Origin: Diphasiastrum complanatum
Lineage: Eukaryota; Streptophyta; Lycopodiopsida; Lycopodiales; Lycopodiaceae
Assembly (NCBI GenBank): GCA_029204225.1
Contig: CM055113.1
Location: 1,715,973-1,779,972, forward strand
Length of the DNA: 64,000 nt
Direction: 5' to 3'
The position numbers were made by a program, and so were the translations under genes. Each line of letters begins with the position of its first letter. Within the stretch, counting starts at the first letter, position 1. Positions 46,038 through 58,184 of the stretch are shown in pieces. The notes under the pieces are model-generated. The model saw only the letters and a program-made list of their open reading frames with translations, was not told where the DNA came from and made no database searches.

Positions 46038-46790
46038 AATAACAAGCATACATCACATGCATAAACAATTTCTTCGCACTAATACTCAAACTTCACTCAG
46101 ACCTATCATATTCATGACCAGGTTCTATCTCAGTCCACTTTATTGTAAATACAATTGCAGATAGATTGAGGAAGTCATCAATCCAAAATGGATCAAGAGC
46201 AATGATCTCATTAGAAACAGTCTCATTAAGTAAAAAAAGTTGATAATCTCAGGCATGAAACCCTTAGGATTATAGTCAGTAACAGCATAAAAAAGACCGA
46301 TGAATCAATCCTCATTCACCTACTTGTCTAAGAGCCACATAAGAAATTTATCCTCTTGTATTGATTGTAAAAGTTATGTAGACTATATAGAGAGTATATA
46401 CAGGTGACTACAAGGGGATAGCTATTTGTGAACATGCAGTGTGCAACAAATATGGGGCTCAGGTAAGTATATCCTTGCATGCATTTACGTCGTACACATT
46501 GTGTTCCAGTTTTCCAACTTCAAGTCTCTAAAATGCAACAAAAGAAATTGGGAAGTTTCTACAGTAACCTTATTCATTTTATGTGTGATTAATCATGAAA
46601 AGGGAGACAATATAACAAGCATATATTACATGCATAAAGGATGACTTCTACACTGGTAGACCATGGTAATGAAACTTCTCGTAGAACTTTCATATTCATA
46701 ATCGGGATTTGATCTCAGTTCTCTTCCCCATAAAGTAACTTGCAGACAGATCGAGGAAGTTAATAATCCAAAGTCTACAATCTCATGACA
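46038..46790. repeat. Diverged direct duplication (about 150 bp, copies 575 bp apart)
   Basis: ACAAGCATACATCACATGCATAAA ... CATATTCATGACCAGG ... TCTCAGT ... TTGCAGATAGATTGAGGAAGT (46040-46185) recurs with substitutions at 46614-46775 (ACAAGCATATATTACATGC, CATATTCATAATCGGG, TTGCAGACAGATCGAGGAAGT). Nothing else was recognised in this interval. Confidence 0.6.
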
Positions 46791-48930
46791 GCCAACAACA
46801 TACCAGGCTCAAATTCGGTGAACTGCAGATGCTCATCTTCAAGCAAGTATCATTCAATGGCGCAAGCAACCTAACTCTTGTTCTAAAGCCCTTGGTATGA
46901 TGACCAATTCCAACGCAAATGAAAAGTTGCTACCATTTTGAAGTTGCCCTTGCCTTTGTAGTTGCAAGCTCACGCCTCAATAACAAAATTGCATGCAAAT
47001 CCAGCAGTCGTGGTTGACTCTGCCTTACCTGGATAAGGGACATGGGTTTCGTTGCCCAAAGATAGACTGTGAGCCGCCTTCATCTACGAAAGCATCTACC
47101 TATCAGAGATTGCTTGAGTTGCCCTGACTGCCCTGTAAATCACTACTAGATTCACATGCAATGTGCTGAAATTCGTTGTGCTTGAAAAATCTTTGCTAGA
47201 GCTGCATGCAAAGTGTTGACTTGTGCTTCACATACTCCTGAATTTGCACACTAGACCGGCTTAGAATTTACAGGAACCCTCACAGAGTTGAAACCTGCCA
47301 AAAATTTGCAAGAAATCTGCAAAAAGAGGGCGTCGGGGATTTGTAGCATTTGTAAGCTCCAATTTCACTTCTGACAGTGTTGGCTTCTGCACAAATTTCT
47401 TGACCGTGGCAAAGTCATCCCAGTTGCAACAACTTGTTCGTGACCAGATCCAACTCTCGAATCTTTCTGCAACTATTTTCTGATGCAAAAACTACTCAAA
47501 AAGCTACGAGCAACCCTTGGAGACCACATAACCTGTTTTGATCACCAGCAGCGCCTAGTGATTCAACAACAATACTCGGCTTCTAAAACGCTCATAGATT
47601 CTATGAGTATAGGCTAGATTCAACTTCGAAATTCTTCCCAAACGATCATCTTTTTCAATGCCAGCAGTGCCTACAATCCAACAGCGAGCCTAGGCTGCAA
47701 CACCCCTCTGATTCTATAGTTACAAACCAACCTCAACTATTCTCCTGTAACAATCCTCTGTTAGATTTATAGCAGCGCCTTCGTAGATATCCGGAGGTAA
47801 TTTCTATTTGATTCTGCAAGCAGCAAATGTACCTAGACAACATATCTTGGACCACATTATCTACTACATTTTCCATAAGTAGAAGCACATGCAGCTAGAA
47901 AATGTAAGCACATGCAACAAGTAGAACTAGTAACCATAAATTAGACTCAAAAGTTCTATGAGTCATTTGTAAATCTAGAGATTTTGAAAATTTCTATGAG
48001 ACAAAATTTATTCTAATGAAATCAAAGATATGCTATGTAGTGAATCTTTGTGGGATCATAAATTCTTTTGTACAAACTTTTAATCCTGTGGATCTACAAA
48101 GTATTTCATGGACTGAGTTTATATGCATGCATAAACTAGTCGATAAAACATAGACATATTGATGAGAATTGTATAAAGACAATTTCTCACTGGGTAATAG
48201 TGATTTCTCAATGCGAATTACTTATTGACCTAGGATAGATTCAGAATCAGATTGAATGTGGTGTTTTTGGATCCACACCTAGACATTCAAATATTTTCTA
48301 AATCCGATACAACCAACCAAGTCAGGAGCGCTACTTTTGAGTTAGTTGTTTGAATCAACGATATAACCTTACTCATGGATATTGTTATTGAAATGTTTTG
48401 CTTATATGTCACAACCTTGATGAGTCATTCTTGGATTCATTTAGAATATATAAAATACATTTTTTGGTTTTTTTTTGTGCATAGAATACATGAAAACTTT
48501 TGGCCTTAATCTTTTCTTGATTGGAAAAGGATGGAATGTTGTCTCGAAAACTCAGGAGGAGTTGGATAGTAGATGTAAGCCAAAAGTCAGAACTTCCCAT
48601 ATAGAAGTTTCGGTGAATCTTAAGTTATTCTACATTAGAACTGAAGAGTAATAGAATCTAGATGCATTAATTTTGGAATGACACTGTGTGTCATGAATTG
48701 TGTAAGAAAATTTTGTGATTACAATTCTTATATAGGCATCCAAAAGTGAGTTGGATGAGTCCCGGACTTTCCTGGTGGAGAGGACTTATTTAGAGCAACT
48801 AAGAATAGTAATATTCAAGCTCTTTTATTGTCAAGTATGGAATATAAATATAATGGGTTATGATTGACAAATCATAGTTCAGATTCTAGTTTATACTTGA
48901 CCGTTTGAGAGAGGATAACTTGTGTGATCA
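46791..48930. other. Noncoding DNA, nothing recognised
   Basis: No motif-supported frame on either strand. The right end approaches the chromovirus integrase. Frames near 48740-48930 may be its decayed upstream part, but no catalytic signature can be read. Confidence 0.4.
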
Positions 48931-48934
48931 AAAG

Positions 48935-49081
48935 ATCAGATGCTATGTTCATATGGCAATCTCCTTGGAGAGGTAGTTATCCTTGGTGGAGATTGATTAT
49001 AATAGTAGTAAGCATTCGGCTACCGATTATAGCCCGTTCATGCTTATGAATGGTTTTGAGCCTAGATCACCCATTGCAGTA
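48935..49081 (+). pseudogene. Ty3/gypsy chromovirus integrase, left part
   Basis: The plus strand reads YNSSKHSATDYSPFMLMNG and FEPRSPIAV, the conserved segment after the integrase catalytic core (usually FAYN.S.H.ST..SPF...YG..P..P). It stops exactly at 49081, where copia E is inserted. The next integrase residues resume at 55443. A frameshift lies near 48995. Confidence 0.8.
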
Positions 49082-50172
49082 TCTTGGATTTACTCCTCCT
49101 ACCCTCCTAAATCCCAATTTTAATCTGCCTCCATTCATGCTGCATATTTTTCTAACGTTGTCACGCAGTCTGCATTTTTACACGCAAATTCACACAAACA
49201 AAAAAAAAGGCGAATGAATCGCGACACTGTGTTCTTACACAGGTCATGGTGACAGGCGAAAAGGGGACACTACCTTACTGAATGCCAAAAGTGCCCTAGC
49301 AGATAAGGCACCCTGTAAATCTTATCCTAAGGCCATTCGTAAGAGTGACGCACTTTTGCGTCATCTCCAACGGTCACTTCAGTACTGGCTGACGTCGCAC
49401 CCTTTTCACCCTCACCCCATGCAGTGGCGCTAACAGATTGGACAACGATTGCAGCCACCCACGATCTCCTACAAGCAGCACATCCACTCTGTACTTTCGC
49501 ATATGCACACCTGTAATATTATGTATATATATTGGATACCATCTGCGTATTCGATGATGATGATGATTATCAGATGATCAAGTGAGTGAAGAGGAGACTA
49601 AGAGAAGAGGTTTTATTCCTCATTACAGACAGAAATAAGCTTTTAGGGCACGCGGTTTTGTCCGCTACAGTCTTGTGCTCTACCGCATAATTGACTTGTA
49701 TACTTGATATACTTAATCTGACACAGTTCATTTGTTCTGCATTTTAGATCTGTCAATATTGTTGTGCTTATTTTTCATTCTGTCTGATCTTTCTTGTTGC
49801 TCTTTCTGGTAATAGACGATCAACTTTTAGTTTCGTCTTTTGCGAATAATTTGCGACTAATTATCATTCGAGCATAGTCTAGCTCTTTGCGAATCATTCG
49901 CGACAGATAATTTGTCTTGCAATTCGCGACAAATTATTCATCTAGCGTTTCATCCATTGAAATGTTTGGCTACGTAATCTAGAATGACTGTGATTTCTAT
50001 CACTAAAGTTTTGTTCATTTTGATAGGCGTAGTCATGCTTAGGGAGAGAGTCCTTTAACTCATTCCACTGTGCACGAACATTTTCTGTTCGAGTTCGCTT
50101 CTCGTTCGTTTCTTGTTCAAGTTCGTTTCTCATTCGTGTTCGTCATTTATTCTTCCTCCCTCTCTCCCAACA
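49082..50172 (+). mobile_element. 5' LTR of copia element E (plus copy)
   Basis: 1091 bp, starting TCTTGGATTTACTCC (TG mutated to TC) and ending TCTCTCCCAACA. It is near-identical to 54352-55439. TATATATATTGG near 49530-49541 is the likely TATA region. The 5 bp before it, CAGTA (49077-49081), correspond to CGGTA (55440-55444) after the 3' LTR. Confidence 0.92.
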
Positions 50173-50184
50173 TGGTATCAGAGC
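50173..50184 (+). promoter_or_regulatory. Primer binding site, initiator tRNA-Met type (copia E)
   Basis: TGGTATCAGAGC directly follows the LTR end CCCAACA. Confidence 0.95.
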
Positions 50185-50329
50185 AATCTTTATAGCTCGA
50201 TTAGCTCCCACAATACAAGACTCTACTAGCTGATAGAGTAATTGTTTTCTTGTTCTGTATTTTTCAGTATCAGATTTTCATACTTAAGTCACTAATAGTT
50301 TCTCCTATCACTTAGACTAATTCTTCCAC

Positions 50330-51170
50330 ATGAATTTCCAAGGGAAAGCCAGTCCTCTCATGGACAAGTTTGATGGAGCCAATTACCATCTGTGAAAATT
50401 TAAGATGAAGACTGTACTAATGGCAAAAGAATTGTACGACGTGTTAATGGTGCAGAAGGGAAACCCGAAGCGGACGACGCGACAATCGCCAGATGGAAGC
50501 TGAAGGATGGAAAAGCTTTCGCGCTAATCATCCTCAACATCACGGATACACAGATCGGCCATGTATCCGAGGCTCAGACATCGAAAGAAGTCTGGGACAT
50601 CTTGAGCACACTATACGAAGTGCGAGATATAGCTTCCAAGCTACATCTCAAGAAGAAATTCTACTCTCTCAAGATGACGAATGGTGATTCTCTACAGAAT
50701 CACATTAATCAATTCAAGAACCTGCTAAGGCAAATGGCCGTTGTCGGATCTGTCATAGACGATCAAGACGCATTGATGCAACTGCTTACAAGCTTGCCAA
50801 GTTCTTATGACAGTTGGGTGATGATCATCACGACTCATCCAGAGTTGACTCTTTCGAGAGTCATCACTATGTTGTTGCAGGAAGACACACAAAGGAACAA
50901 AGCCTCAAGTTCCTCAGCTGATTCTCATGCCTTGTACACCAAGAAGGGCACGACAAAGCAGAAGAAGAAGAAAGGCCCGAAGCTATCAAAGCCAGACCAG
51001 AAACCAGCTCAGCACAAGGAACAGTCGAATCCGCATACAAAGAAGAAGTTGTTCCTGTGGATACTACAAATGAAACAACCACGAAATACAAGACTGCCAA
51101 ATACTTCAAGCAAAGAACAACATCAAAGGGCAGTCGAATCAAGTGGCAAATGTGCTGCAGAAGCTCCACA
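50330..51170 (+). pseudogene. Copia E gag (plus copy)
   Basis: It starts at ATG 50330 (MNFQGKASPLMDKFDGANYH), with TGA replacing a Trp at about 50393 and a one-base frameshift near 50448. It then runs open: DDATIARWKLKDGKAFAL, EVWDILSTLYEVRDIASK, HINQFKNLLRQMAVVGSVID and TMLLQEDTQRNK. The Lys-rich tail follows. The zinc knuckle near 51050-51110 is in another frame (NNHEIQDCQILQ) and has lost a Cys (CGYYK). This is UBN2-type copia gag. The start is supported by the minus copy, which has MDSQGKASP at the same place. Confidence 0.9.
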
Positions 51171-51684
51171 GCCCATTCAAGAAGTGGATCATGATGCCTT
51201 CATGACCAACCATCAAGGAGCATCTGGCGACAGTTCTTGGTTCCTGGATTCCGGAGCCACTCAGCACATGACTAGCCTGATTGGCTGTTTCGAGTCCTAT
51301 ACACCTTACAGTACCCATAAATTCGTTCACCTTGGCGACAACATGCAAGCTATTAGAGGTGAAAGAACTGTAAGATTATGCTTTGCAAATGATCAATCTA
51401 AGCTACTCTCCAAAATTCTGTATGCACCTAAGTTATCCACAAATCAGCTCTCTGTAAGCAGAATCACAGATCTAGGACACAGAGTAGAATTTGAATGTGA
51501 TCAATGTAAAGTAGTTGATAGGACAGGCAGGATCCTAGCACTCGAAAAGAGACATGGATACTTGTATAAATTAAGTCATTGTTTTTCTGCCTCTAGTCAG
51601 GCTCTCAATACTTCAATTCAATCAAATAAAGGTTTACTTTGGCATTATAGACTTGGTCATTTAAATTATGCTGCTGTACAATGA
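51171..51684 (+). pseudogene. Copia E protease and GAG-pre-integrase (plus copy)
   Basis: The open frame contains EVDHDAFMTNHQGASGDSSW and FLDSGATQHMTS, the aspartic protease active site D-S-G. KFVHLGDN, LSKILYAPKLSTNQLSVSR and LLWHYRLGHLNYAAVQ (pre-integrase) follow. It ends at a TGA (51682-51684) that splits the polyprotein; integrase continues in the same frame. Confidence 0.9.
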
Positions 51685-52680
51685 ATGTCTAGACAATCTA
51701 TTATTCTTGATCTCGACTATCCTCGCAAAACAGTCGAGCTACCTGTCTGTCAAGACTGTCTAGTTGGAAAACAGACTAGGAAGCCATTTAAGTCAAGCCA
51801 TCAGCATGTTGCTAGAGGATTGCTAGATGTTGTACATTCAGATATTTGTGGCCCGATGAAAAATCCTTCGCTGAAGGAAGCCAAGTATTTTATAACCTTT
51901 ATTGAAGAATTCTCGAGAAGAACGATGGTGTACTTCATAAAGAAGAAATCAGAAGCCTTCAACTGCTTCGGGATTTTCAAGGAGCGCGCAGAAAAGGAGA
52001 CTAGAAGGACGATCAAGGCCCTAAGGTCAGATAACGATGGAGAATATATCTCTGTCGAGTTCAAGGAGTACTGCCAAAGCCAAGGCATTGAGCAGCAATT
52101 CATCACTCCTTACAATCCTCAATCTAATGGCTTAGATGAGAGGAAGAACTGAACTCTGGTTGAATCTACTAAGTGTATGCTAGCACATGCATCGTTGCCC
52201 AAGAGGTTATGGGTTGAAGTTGTCTCCACTGTAGCTTACATCCAGAACAGATGTTCAACCAAAGCCCTCTCAGACAAGACACCCTACGAGGTGTGGACAG
52301 ACTCCAAGCCTTCTTTGAAGAACCTAAGAGTGTTTGGGTGCATTGCCTACGTGCAGATCCCAAAGGACACAAGGAAGAAATTGGACTTCCAAGGTCTAAA
52401 GACCATCCTGATCGGATATACTTCGTCTGATAACACCTACAAGCTGTACGATCCTGATACCCAACAAATCTTGTATAGCCGGGATACAGCCTCTATCGAG
52501 GATCAGCTCGTCGACCTCAAAGGCAAGGATATTGCTCAAGAAGAATCTTCATCACCTGCCATTGACATGACAATCCGAGCTTCTGGCTCAGGAATGTCTA
52601 TCATCGACCCACTTCGAGACAACGAATCAGACGAAGATATTGCTGCTACCCAACAACATATCCCAGGAGCGGTCCATTAG
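51685..52680 (+). pseudogene. Copia E integrase (plus copy)
   Basis: It contains VCQDCLVGKQTRKPF, VHSDICGPMKNPSL, FITFIEEFSRRTMVYFIKKK (catalytic Asp position shown as E-E in FIEEFSRR), LRSDNDGEY and PYNPQSNGLDERKN. A TGA follows at 52150-52152. The C-terminal domain reads VAYIQNRCSTKALSDKTPYE, LRVFGCIAYVQIPKDT and SRDTASIEDQ. It ends at TAG 52678-52680. The altered catalytic residues suggest the integrase would be inactive even without the stops. Confidence 0.88.
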
Positions 52681-53720
52681 ATGAATCCTCCCAAAAGATC
52701 AAGTCGAGTGCGCACACAGCCCACAAGGTATACTCCTGAGTCTATCTGTCTTTTAATGTAGGAACCGACGACAGTCGAAGAGGCACTTAGCCAACCAGAC
52801 TCTGATATATGGAGAGAAGCTATGGAGAGAGAGTATTCCTCTCTGATCAAGAATCAAACATGGTCATTAGTCGAAGCTCCTATTGGCTACAATATTATTG
52901 ATTGCAAATGGATCTTTAAGATCAAATATAACGCCAACGGAGCGATTGATCGAAGAAAGGCTAGAATGGTAGCACGAGGATTCACCGAATGTCGACTACA
53001 GTGAGACTTTTAGTCCAGTCATCAAACATTCGTCGATCCGAATACTCTTGTCTTATGCTGCAGTTGCCGACCTCGAAGTACATCAACTCGATGTACAAAC
53101 AACCTATCTGAATAAAGTTATACAAGAAGATATGTACATGATCCAGCCCGAAGGATACGTTCTGAAAGGCATGAAGAATCATGTCTGTAAACTCCATAAA
53201 GCATTGTACGGCTTGAAACAGTCTGCCAGAGCTTGGTTTTAGAGGATCAACACATTCCTCATTGAACAAGGACTTAAACCAAGCACTGTTGATTGCAACA
53301 TTTATTCAAAGTCAGTGCAGCAATACTTCATTGTCATCACCTTGTATGTTGATGATACGTTGCTCTTCAGCAACAATGCCAATATGGTCAAGGATTCAAA
53401 ACAGATGTTGTTCTCAGAATTCGACATGACTGAGCTGGGCGAAGCTCACTTTTGTCTTGGAATTCAAATCCACAAAGACAGAGCAAATCGACTGATTTAC
53501 ATCACTCAACAAAGGTATCTTCATAATGTTCTTAACAGATACAATTTGATGAATTTTAAATTAGCTCACTCACCAATGGATCTAGCCCTGCATTTGTCAA
53601 GGGACCAATGTCCCCAGACAAAGCAGAAAGAGGAGCAAATGAGAGAATACCCATATCGATCGATACTCGGATCTCTCATTTACGCAATGGTCTATACAAG
53701 GCCAGATATCTCTTTTGATG
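52681..53720 (+). pseudogene. Copia E reverse transcriptase (plus copy)
   Basis: The linker and RT read in several frames: RVRTQPTRYTPESICLLM, EPTTVEEALSQPDSDIW, IIDCKWIFKIKYNANGAIDR, RKARMVARGF, VHQLDVQTTYLNKVI and KLHKALYGLKQSARAW. A TAG follows at 53240-53242, then ITLYVDDTLLFSNN with the intact catalytic YVDD, FDMTELGEAHFCLGIQI and YPYRSILGSLIYAMV. A frameshift near 52995 and stops at 52680, 52760 and 53240 disable it. Confidence 0.92.
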
Positions 53721-54345
53721 TCAGCTCACTCAGCCAATACATGGCTAATCCTGGAATTACCCATTTGAAGGCTCTTATTCGAGTCATGAGATATATTCGA
53801 GCTACCATGGACCAGTGCATCTGCTATGGAGATGTCAGCAGTGTCAATCTTCATCAGCTCAGTGGATATTCTAATGTAAGCTGGGGAGGAGATGCAGACC
53901 ATCATAAGTCCACATCTGGATTTACATTTTTCTTCAATGGCGATCCTATTTCGTGGAACAGTCTTAAGCAAACCTCTATCGCACTTTCTTCTACTGAAGC
54001 AGAATATATTGCTGCTTCTCAATCTATTAAAGAAGCATTTTGGTTAAGAAATTTGTTGTCAGACATCAATCTGTATCAGTACAACCCTACAATTTTGTTT
54101 TGTGATAACCAAAGTGCTATTATCGGCCAACCCTAGATTTCATTCTAGGAGTAAGCACATTAAGATAAGATATCACGACATCAGGGGCAAGGTTCTTGAC
54201 AGAGAGGTGAGCTTAACGTACTGCAGAACGCAGGACATAGTTGCAGATATTTTTATGAAAGCACTCAGTGTTAATGCACACAACAAATTTTGTGCATTGC
54301 TAAGTCTGAAGATCAAGGCTTTCACGCATCCAGATTTGGGGGAGG
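53721..54345 (+). pseudogene. Copia E RNase H (plus copy)
   Basis: It reads GITHLKALIRVMRYIRATMD, PISWNSLKQTSIALSSTEAEYI, REAFWLRN-type KEAFWLRNLLSD and LFCDNQSAI. After a frameshift near 54122 it continues ANPRFHSRSKHIKIRYHD and CRTQDIVADIFMKALSV. It ends at a purine-rich tract (54334-54351) that precedes the 3' LTR. Confidence 0.92.
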
Positions 54346-54351
54346 GGGGGG

Positions 54352-55439
54352 TGGGGATTTACTCCTCCTACTCTCCTAAATCCCAATTTTAATCTACCTC
54401 TATTCATGCTGCATATTTTTCTAACGTTGTCACGCAGTCTGCATTTTTACACGCAAATTTGCACAGACAAAGAAAAGGCGAATGAATCGCAGCACTATGT
54501 TTTTACACAGGTCATGGTGACAGGCGAAAAGGGGACACTACCTTACTGAATGCCAAAAGTGCCCTAACAGATAAGACACCCTGTAAATCTTATCCTAAGG
54601 CCATTCGTAAGAGTGACGCACTTTTGCGTCATCTCCAACGGTCACTTCAGTACTGGCTGACGTCGCACCCTTTTCACCCTCACCCCATGCAGTGGCGCTA
54701 ATAGATTGGACAACAATTGCAGCCGCCCACGATCTCCTACAAACAGCACATCCACTCTGTACTTTCGCATATGCACACCTGTAATATTATGTATATATAT
54801 TGGATACCATCTGCGTATTCGATGATGATGATGATTATCAGATGATCAAGTGAGTGAAGAGGAGACTAAGAGAAGAGGTTTTATTCCTCATTACAAACAG
54901 AAATAAGCTTTGTAGGGCAACTGTTTCGTCCGCTACAGTCTTGTGCTCTACCGCATAATTGACTTGTATACTTGATATACTTAATCTAACACAGTCATTT
55001 GTTCTGCGTTTTAGATCTATTAATATTGCTATGCTTATTCTTCATTCTGTCTGATTTTTCTTGTTGCTCTTTCTGGTAATAGACGATCAACTTTTAGTCT
55101 TGTCTTTCGCGAACAATTTGCGACTAATTATTAGTCGAGCACAGTCTAGCTCTTCGCGAATCATTCACGACAAATATTTTTTCTTGCAATTCGCGACAAA
55201 TTATTCATCTAGCACTTCATCCATTTAAATGTTTGGCTACGTAATCTAGAATGACTGTGATTTCTATCACTAAAGTTCTGTTCATTTTGATAGGCGTAGT
55301 CATGCTTAGAGAGAGAGTCATTTAACTCATTCCGTTGCGCACGAACATTTTCTGTTCGAGTTCGCTTCTCGTTCGTTTCTTGTTCGAGTTCGTTTCGCGT
55401 TCGTGTTCGTCATTTATTCTTCCTCTCTCTCTCCCAACA
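54352..55439 (+). mobile_element. 3' LTR of copia element E (plus copy)
   Basis: It begins TGGGGATTTACTCC after a long G-rich polypurine tract and ends TCTCTCCCAACA. It aligns along its whole length with 49082-50172, with scattered substitutions and small indels, so the insertion is fairly young relative to other elements here. Confidence 0.92.
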
Positions 55440-55999
55440 CGGTAGAGACTCGAACGGTCAAGTTTCAGAAAGTAGCGGATTTTCTGCATGATATGCAAGA
55501 CAGTATGTGAGAATGTCCAGAGTGCCCAGGATAGGGGGAGGCATTATGCTAATATGAAAAGATCACCTCAAGACTTTCAAGTGAGAGATTGGGTGTATTT
55601 ACAAATTTCGAAGAATTCTAGTGTAATGCATACCAGCAGGCATTACAAGTTGTCCGCTAGATATAGGAGACCATATCAAATCTTGAAAAAGATTGGATCT
55701 TTGGCTTACCAATTGGACCTCCCGGAAGGAACACAAGTGCACGCGGTTTTTTCACGTAGCTTAAGAAAAGTCTACGTGAAGGGGTTCATCTTGGTTTTGA
55801 AGACCAATTAGACCTACTGGATGAATCATCAAGTGTGACTCGTCTTGAACTTGAAAGGATCTTGGATACAAGAACTAAACGATTGAGGAATCATATAGTC
55901 ATCGAGCATCTGGTTCAGTGGAAAGGTCGCACAAACGATGATGATTCTTGGAAACAAGAAGGTAGCCTGAAGCGGGACTTCCCTAGCTTTAAGTTCTGA
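55440..55999 (+). pseudogene. Chromovirus integrase C-terminus and chromodomain
   Basis: The plus strand resumes with VETRTVKFQKVADFLHDMQD. After a stop and frameshift it reads GRHYANMKRSPQDFQVRDWV, LSARYRRPYQILKKIGSLAYQL and LPEGTQVHAVF, the integrase C-terminal (GPY/F-type) domain. A frameshift near 55790 leads to LERILDTRTKRLRN, EHLVQWKGRTNDDDSW, a chromodomain with the expected aromatic positions partly kept. It stops at TGA 55997-55999. Chromodomains guide chromovirus integration to specific chromatin. It is the right half of the integrase split by copia E. Confidence 0.85.
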
Positions 56000-56013
56000 C
56001 ATCAGAACTTGTA

Positions 56014-56027
56014 TAAGGGGGGGAGAG
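56014..56027 (+). promoter_or_regulatory. Polypurine tract of the chromovirus
   Basis: A G-rich AAGGGGGGGAGAG stretch lies between the chromodomain stop and the LTR start TGTCATGTCC. Confidence 0.8.
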
Positions 56028-56650
56028 TGTCATGTCCACGACTGATCTCAGATTGTTTATCCCGCTAGAGGTCAATATGCCTACCTCGATCCAGAAGTAA
56101 ATTATGATTATGAGGGGTTTGGGGCCCTCATATGCATATAGTCATAATTAATGGTTGGAGGCCTAAACTCATGATGGTTGATTTTTGGAGGGTATAAGTA
56201 TACCCATTGGGCTCTCACTAGTGTATGTTTGATTCTGATATGAGTAGCTTCATGCTGCTGGTATGACATCTCTATCCCTTGTGAGGGATTGATGATCCGT
56301 ATGATCTAGGTTTGGTTTGGTTGGTTTGTCCACCATCCGATTCCCTTGTGTTGCTTTGTTGTGGCTTGCTTGGCTAGAGTATCCTTGGTGAAGGTTTTTA
56401 TATTTGCCCTGCTTCTTTGCCCTGCAAAAACCTTGTATAGTGGTTTCCATTCATAAACATCTGTTTGGACTTGCATAATCTCAAAAATCCAAGTTTTATA
56501 AGTCAATTTCTTGCAAGCTAGTCACATCATTTGAAAAGCCCGAGTTCATTCACAAAACTTGGCTCCTTCTTGAAAATTTTGAAGAGGAAGATTGCCACCT
56601 CTTCATGGCAAAATCCCAACAAAACAATACTAACAACTCTGACTATAACA
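56028..56650 (+). mobile_element. 3' LTR of the chromovirus (end approximate)
   Basis: It starts TGTCATGTCCACGACTG after the polypurine tract. GTATAAGTATACCC near 56192 is a likely TATA region. The end is placed near the CTAACA strings at 56610-56670. No complete partner LTR was found, only the partial match at 43988. Confidence 0.65.
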
Positions 56651-57286
56651 AGTACTAACAATTTGGAAGAGATCATTTTGCATCCAATCGACATTATTTC
56701 ATCGATTTGAAATGGATATATGTTTGAGCCTATGTTTTAAACTATAAAATGCACAAGAGTTACAAATTCATGTATAGAGAGAGTGATTGCCATAATGAGT
56801 AGTCAAACAAAAATGAAATAAACACAAGGAGTATATATGTCTGGCTATAGACAATGTGTATATGCCTAGCTGATTGCTTATTGGTGTGAAAATTTCTAGT
56901 GTTTTGTTTGCAATACATCATTGTTTCTCCTCTGGCAGAGTCTGTAGTGTCCTCAAATTAGGCAACTAATTGTCTTCAAGCTTTATCAAAACATATATCA
57001 CATCTACCATTTCCAAGAACATTGAGATCTACAAAGTGAAAATCTCACTAGAAGCTACAAAGTATATAGATGTTCACATTAGAAATCAATATGCTTTGTG
57101 TTACTTCTCTTACTGTCTCATTGTAATCAATTCTGCATACATTGTCGTGAAAATTCAAGATTTATTGAAAATGATCACATATGTTGATAGGTCAATTATT
57201 ACCCTCAATTCAAGGCTAGAATTGTGTTGCTAGTTTGGACATTTGATACTTTGTTTAGAAGAGGCCAAGCAGGGTTGTGGGTGGAT
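56651..57286. other. Noncoding DNA
   Basis: AT-rich with no supported gene, between the chromovirus and the microsatellite upstream of the RimM gene. Confidence 0.4.
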
Positions 57287-57451
<165 letters not shown>

Positions 57452-57796
57452 TTTCTTGTAATTCAGTTATTGGTTGCACCTTGCAAGCTGCAATATTTGA
57501 AAGATGAATTTGGATTTATTTTTGTGCATGTGAGGGTGTATGATGTACGTAATCATGAAGATGTGATAGCAAGAGAATGATTAGCAGATTATCTACAAGG
57601 GCAAATGTAGGTATTTTATAGTGTGTCATTTGATGACTCTATAATCTATTGTTCTTTGGAGTCATTGATAGTTAAGCTGCTGATTACTTAATATCTAGCA
57701 TGCAGGTATGACATATATTTTTGCATTTTACCAATATGTTCACAATGATAGGAGGGAGGAGTGTTCTAAGAAAATTTCTTCCTTCCTCCGGATGTT

Positions 57797-57880
57797 AAAA
57801 AAGTCTTCTCCAAAGACAAGCTTGTCTTTGGAGGCAATAAAAAAGTCTTCTCCAAAGACAAGCTTGTCTCTGGAGGCAAT
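57797..57880. repeat. 42-bp tandem duplication with a 26-bp palindrome in each unit
   Basis: Units 57797-57838 and 57839-57880 differ at one base. In unit 1, 57808-57833 is a perfect palindrome centred on AAGCTT (AAAGACAAGCTTGTCTTT core). In unit 2 one T-to-C change leaves one mismatch. The pair could form strong hairpins about 300-380 bp upstream of the RimM ATG. Confidence 0.9.
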
Positions 57881-58184
57881 CTCTACTAACTCGCAATAAC
57901 ATGCCCAATGATGACACATACGTCGAAGGTAACACTCTACCTCAGACATGTGGGTTGGGTTGCCCCCACATTTCTAAAGGCTGTCAAAACAGGCAATCAC
58001 CTTGGCAGCCTCCATCATGTGGCCTAGCTAATATAGACGTGTCCTAATAAAGACATACACCGAAATTTTTTAGAGTTTTTTGGGGTTAGGTTTGCTTTAG
58101 GGTTTGAGGTTGGCAGACGAAAGAGGGATATTAACAAGTGAGGTTGGAGAGAGGGGGAGAGAGAGAGAGAAAGAGAGAGCATCC

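Noticed and set aside
57708-57899. 63-codon ORF with repeated KKSSPKTSLSLEA
   Set aside because: The repeat is the 42-bp palindromic duplication read in frame; no evidence of translation.
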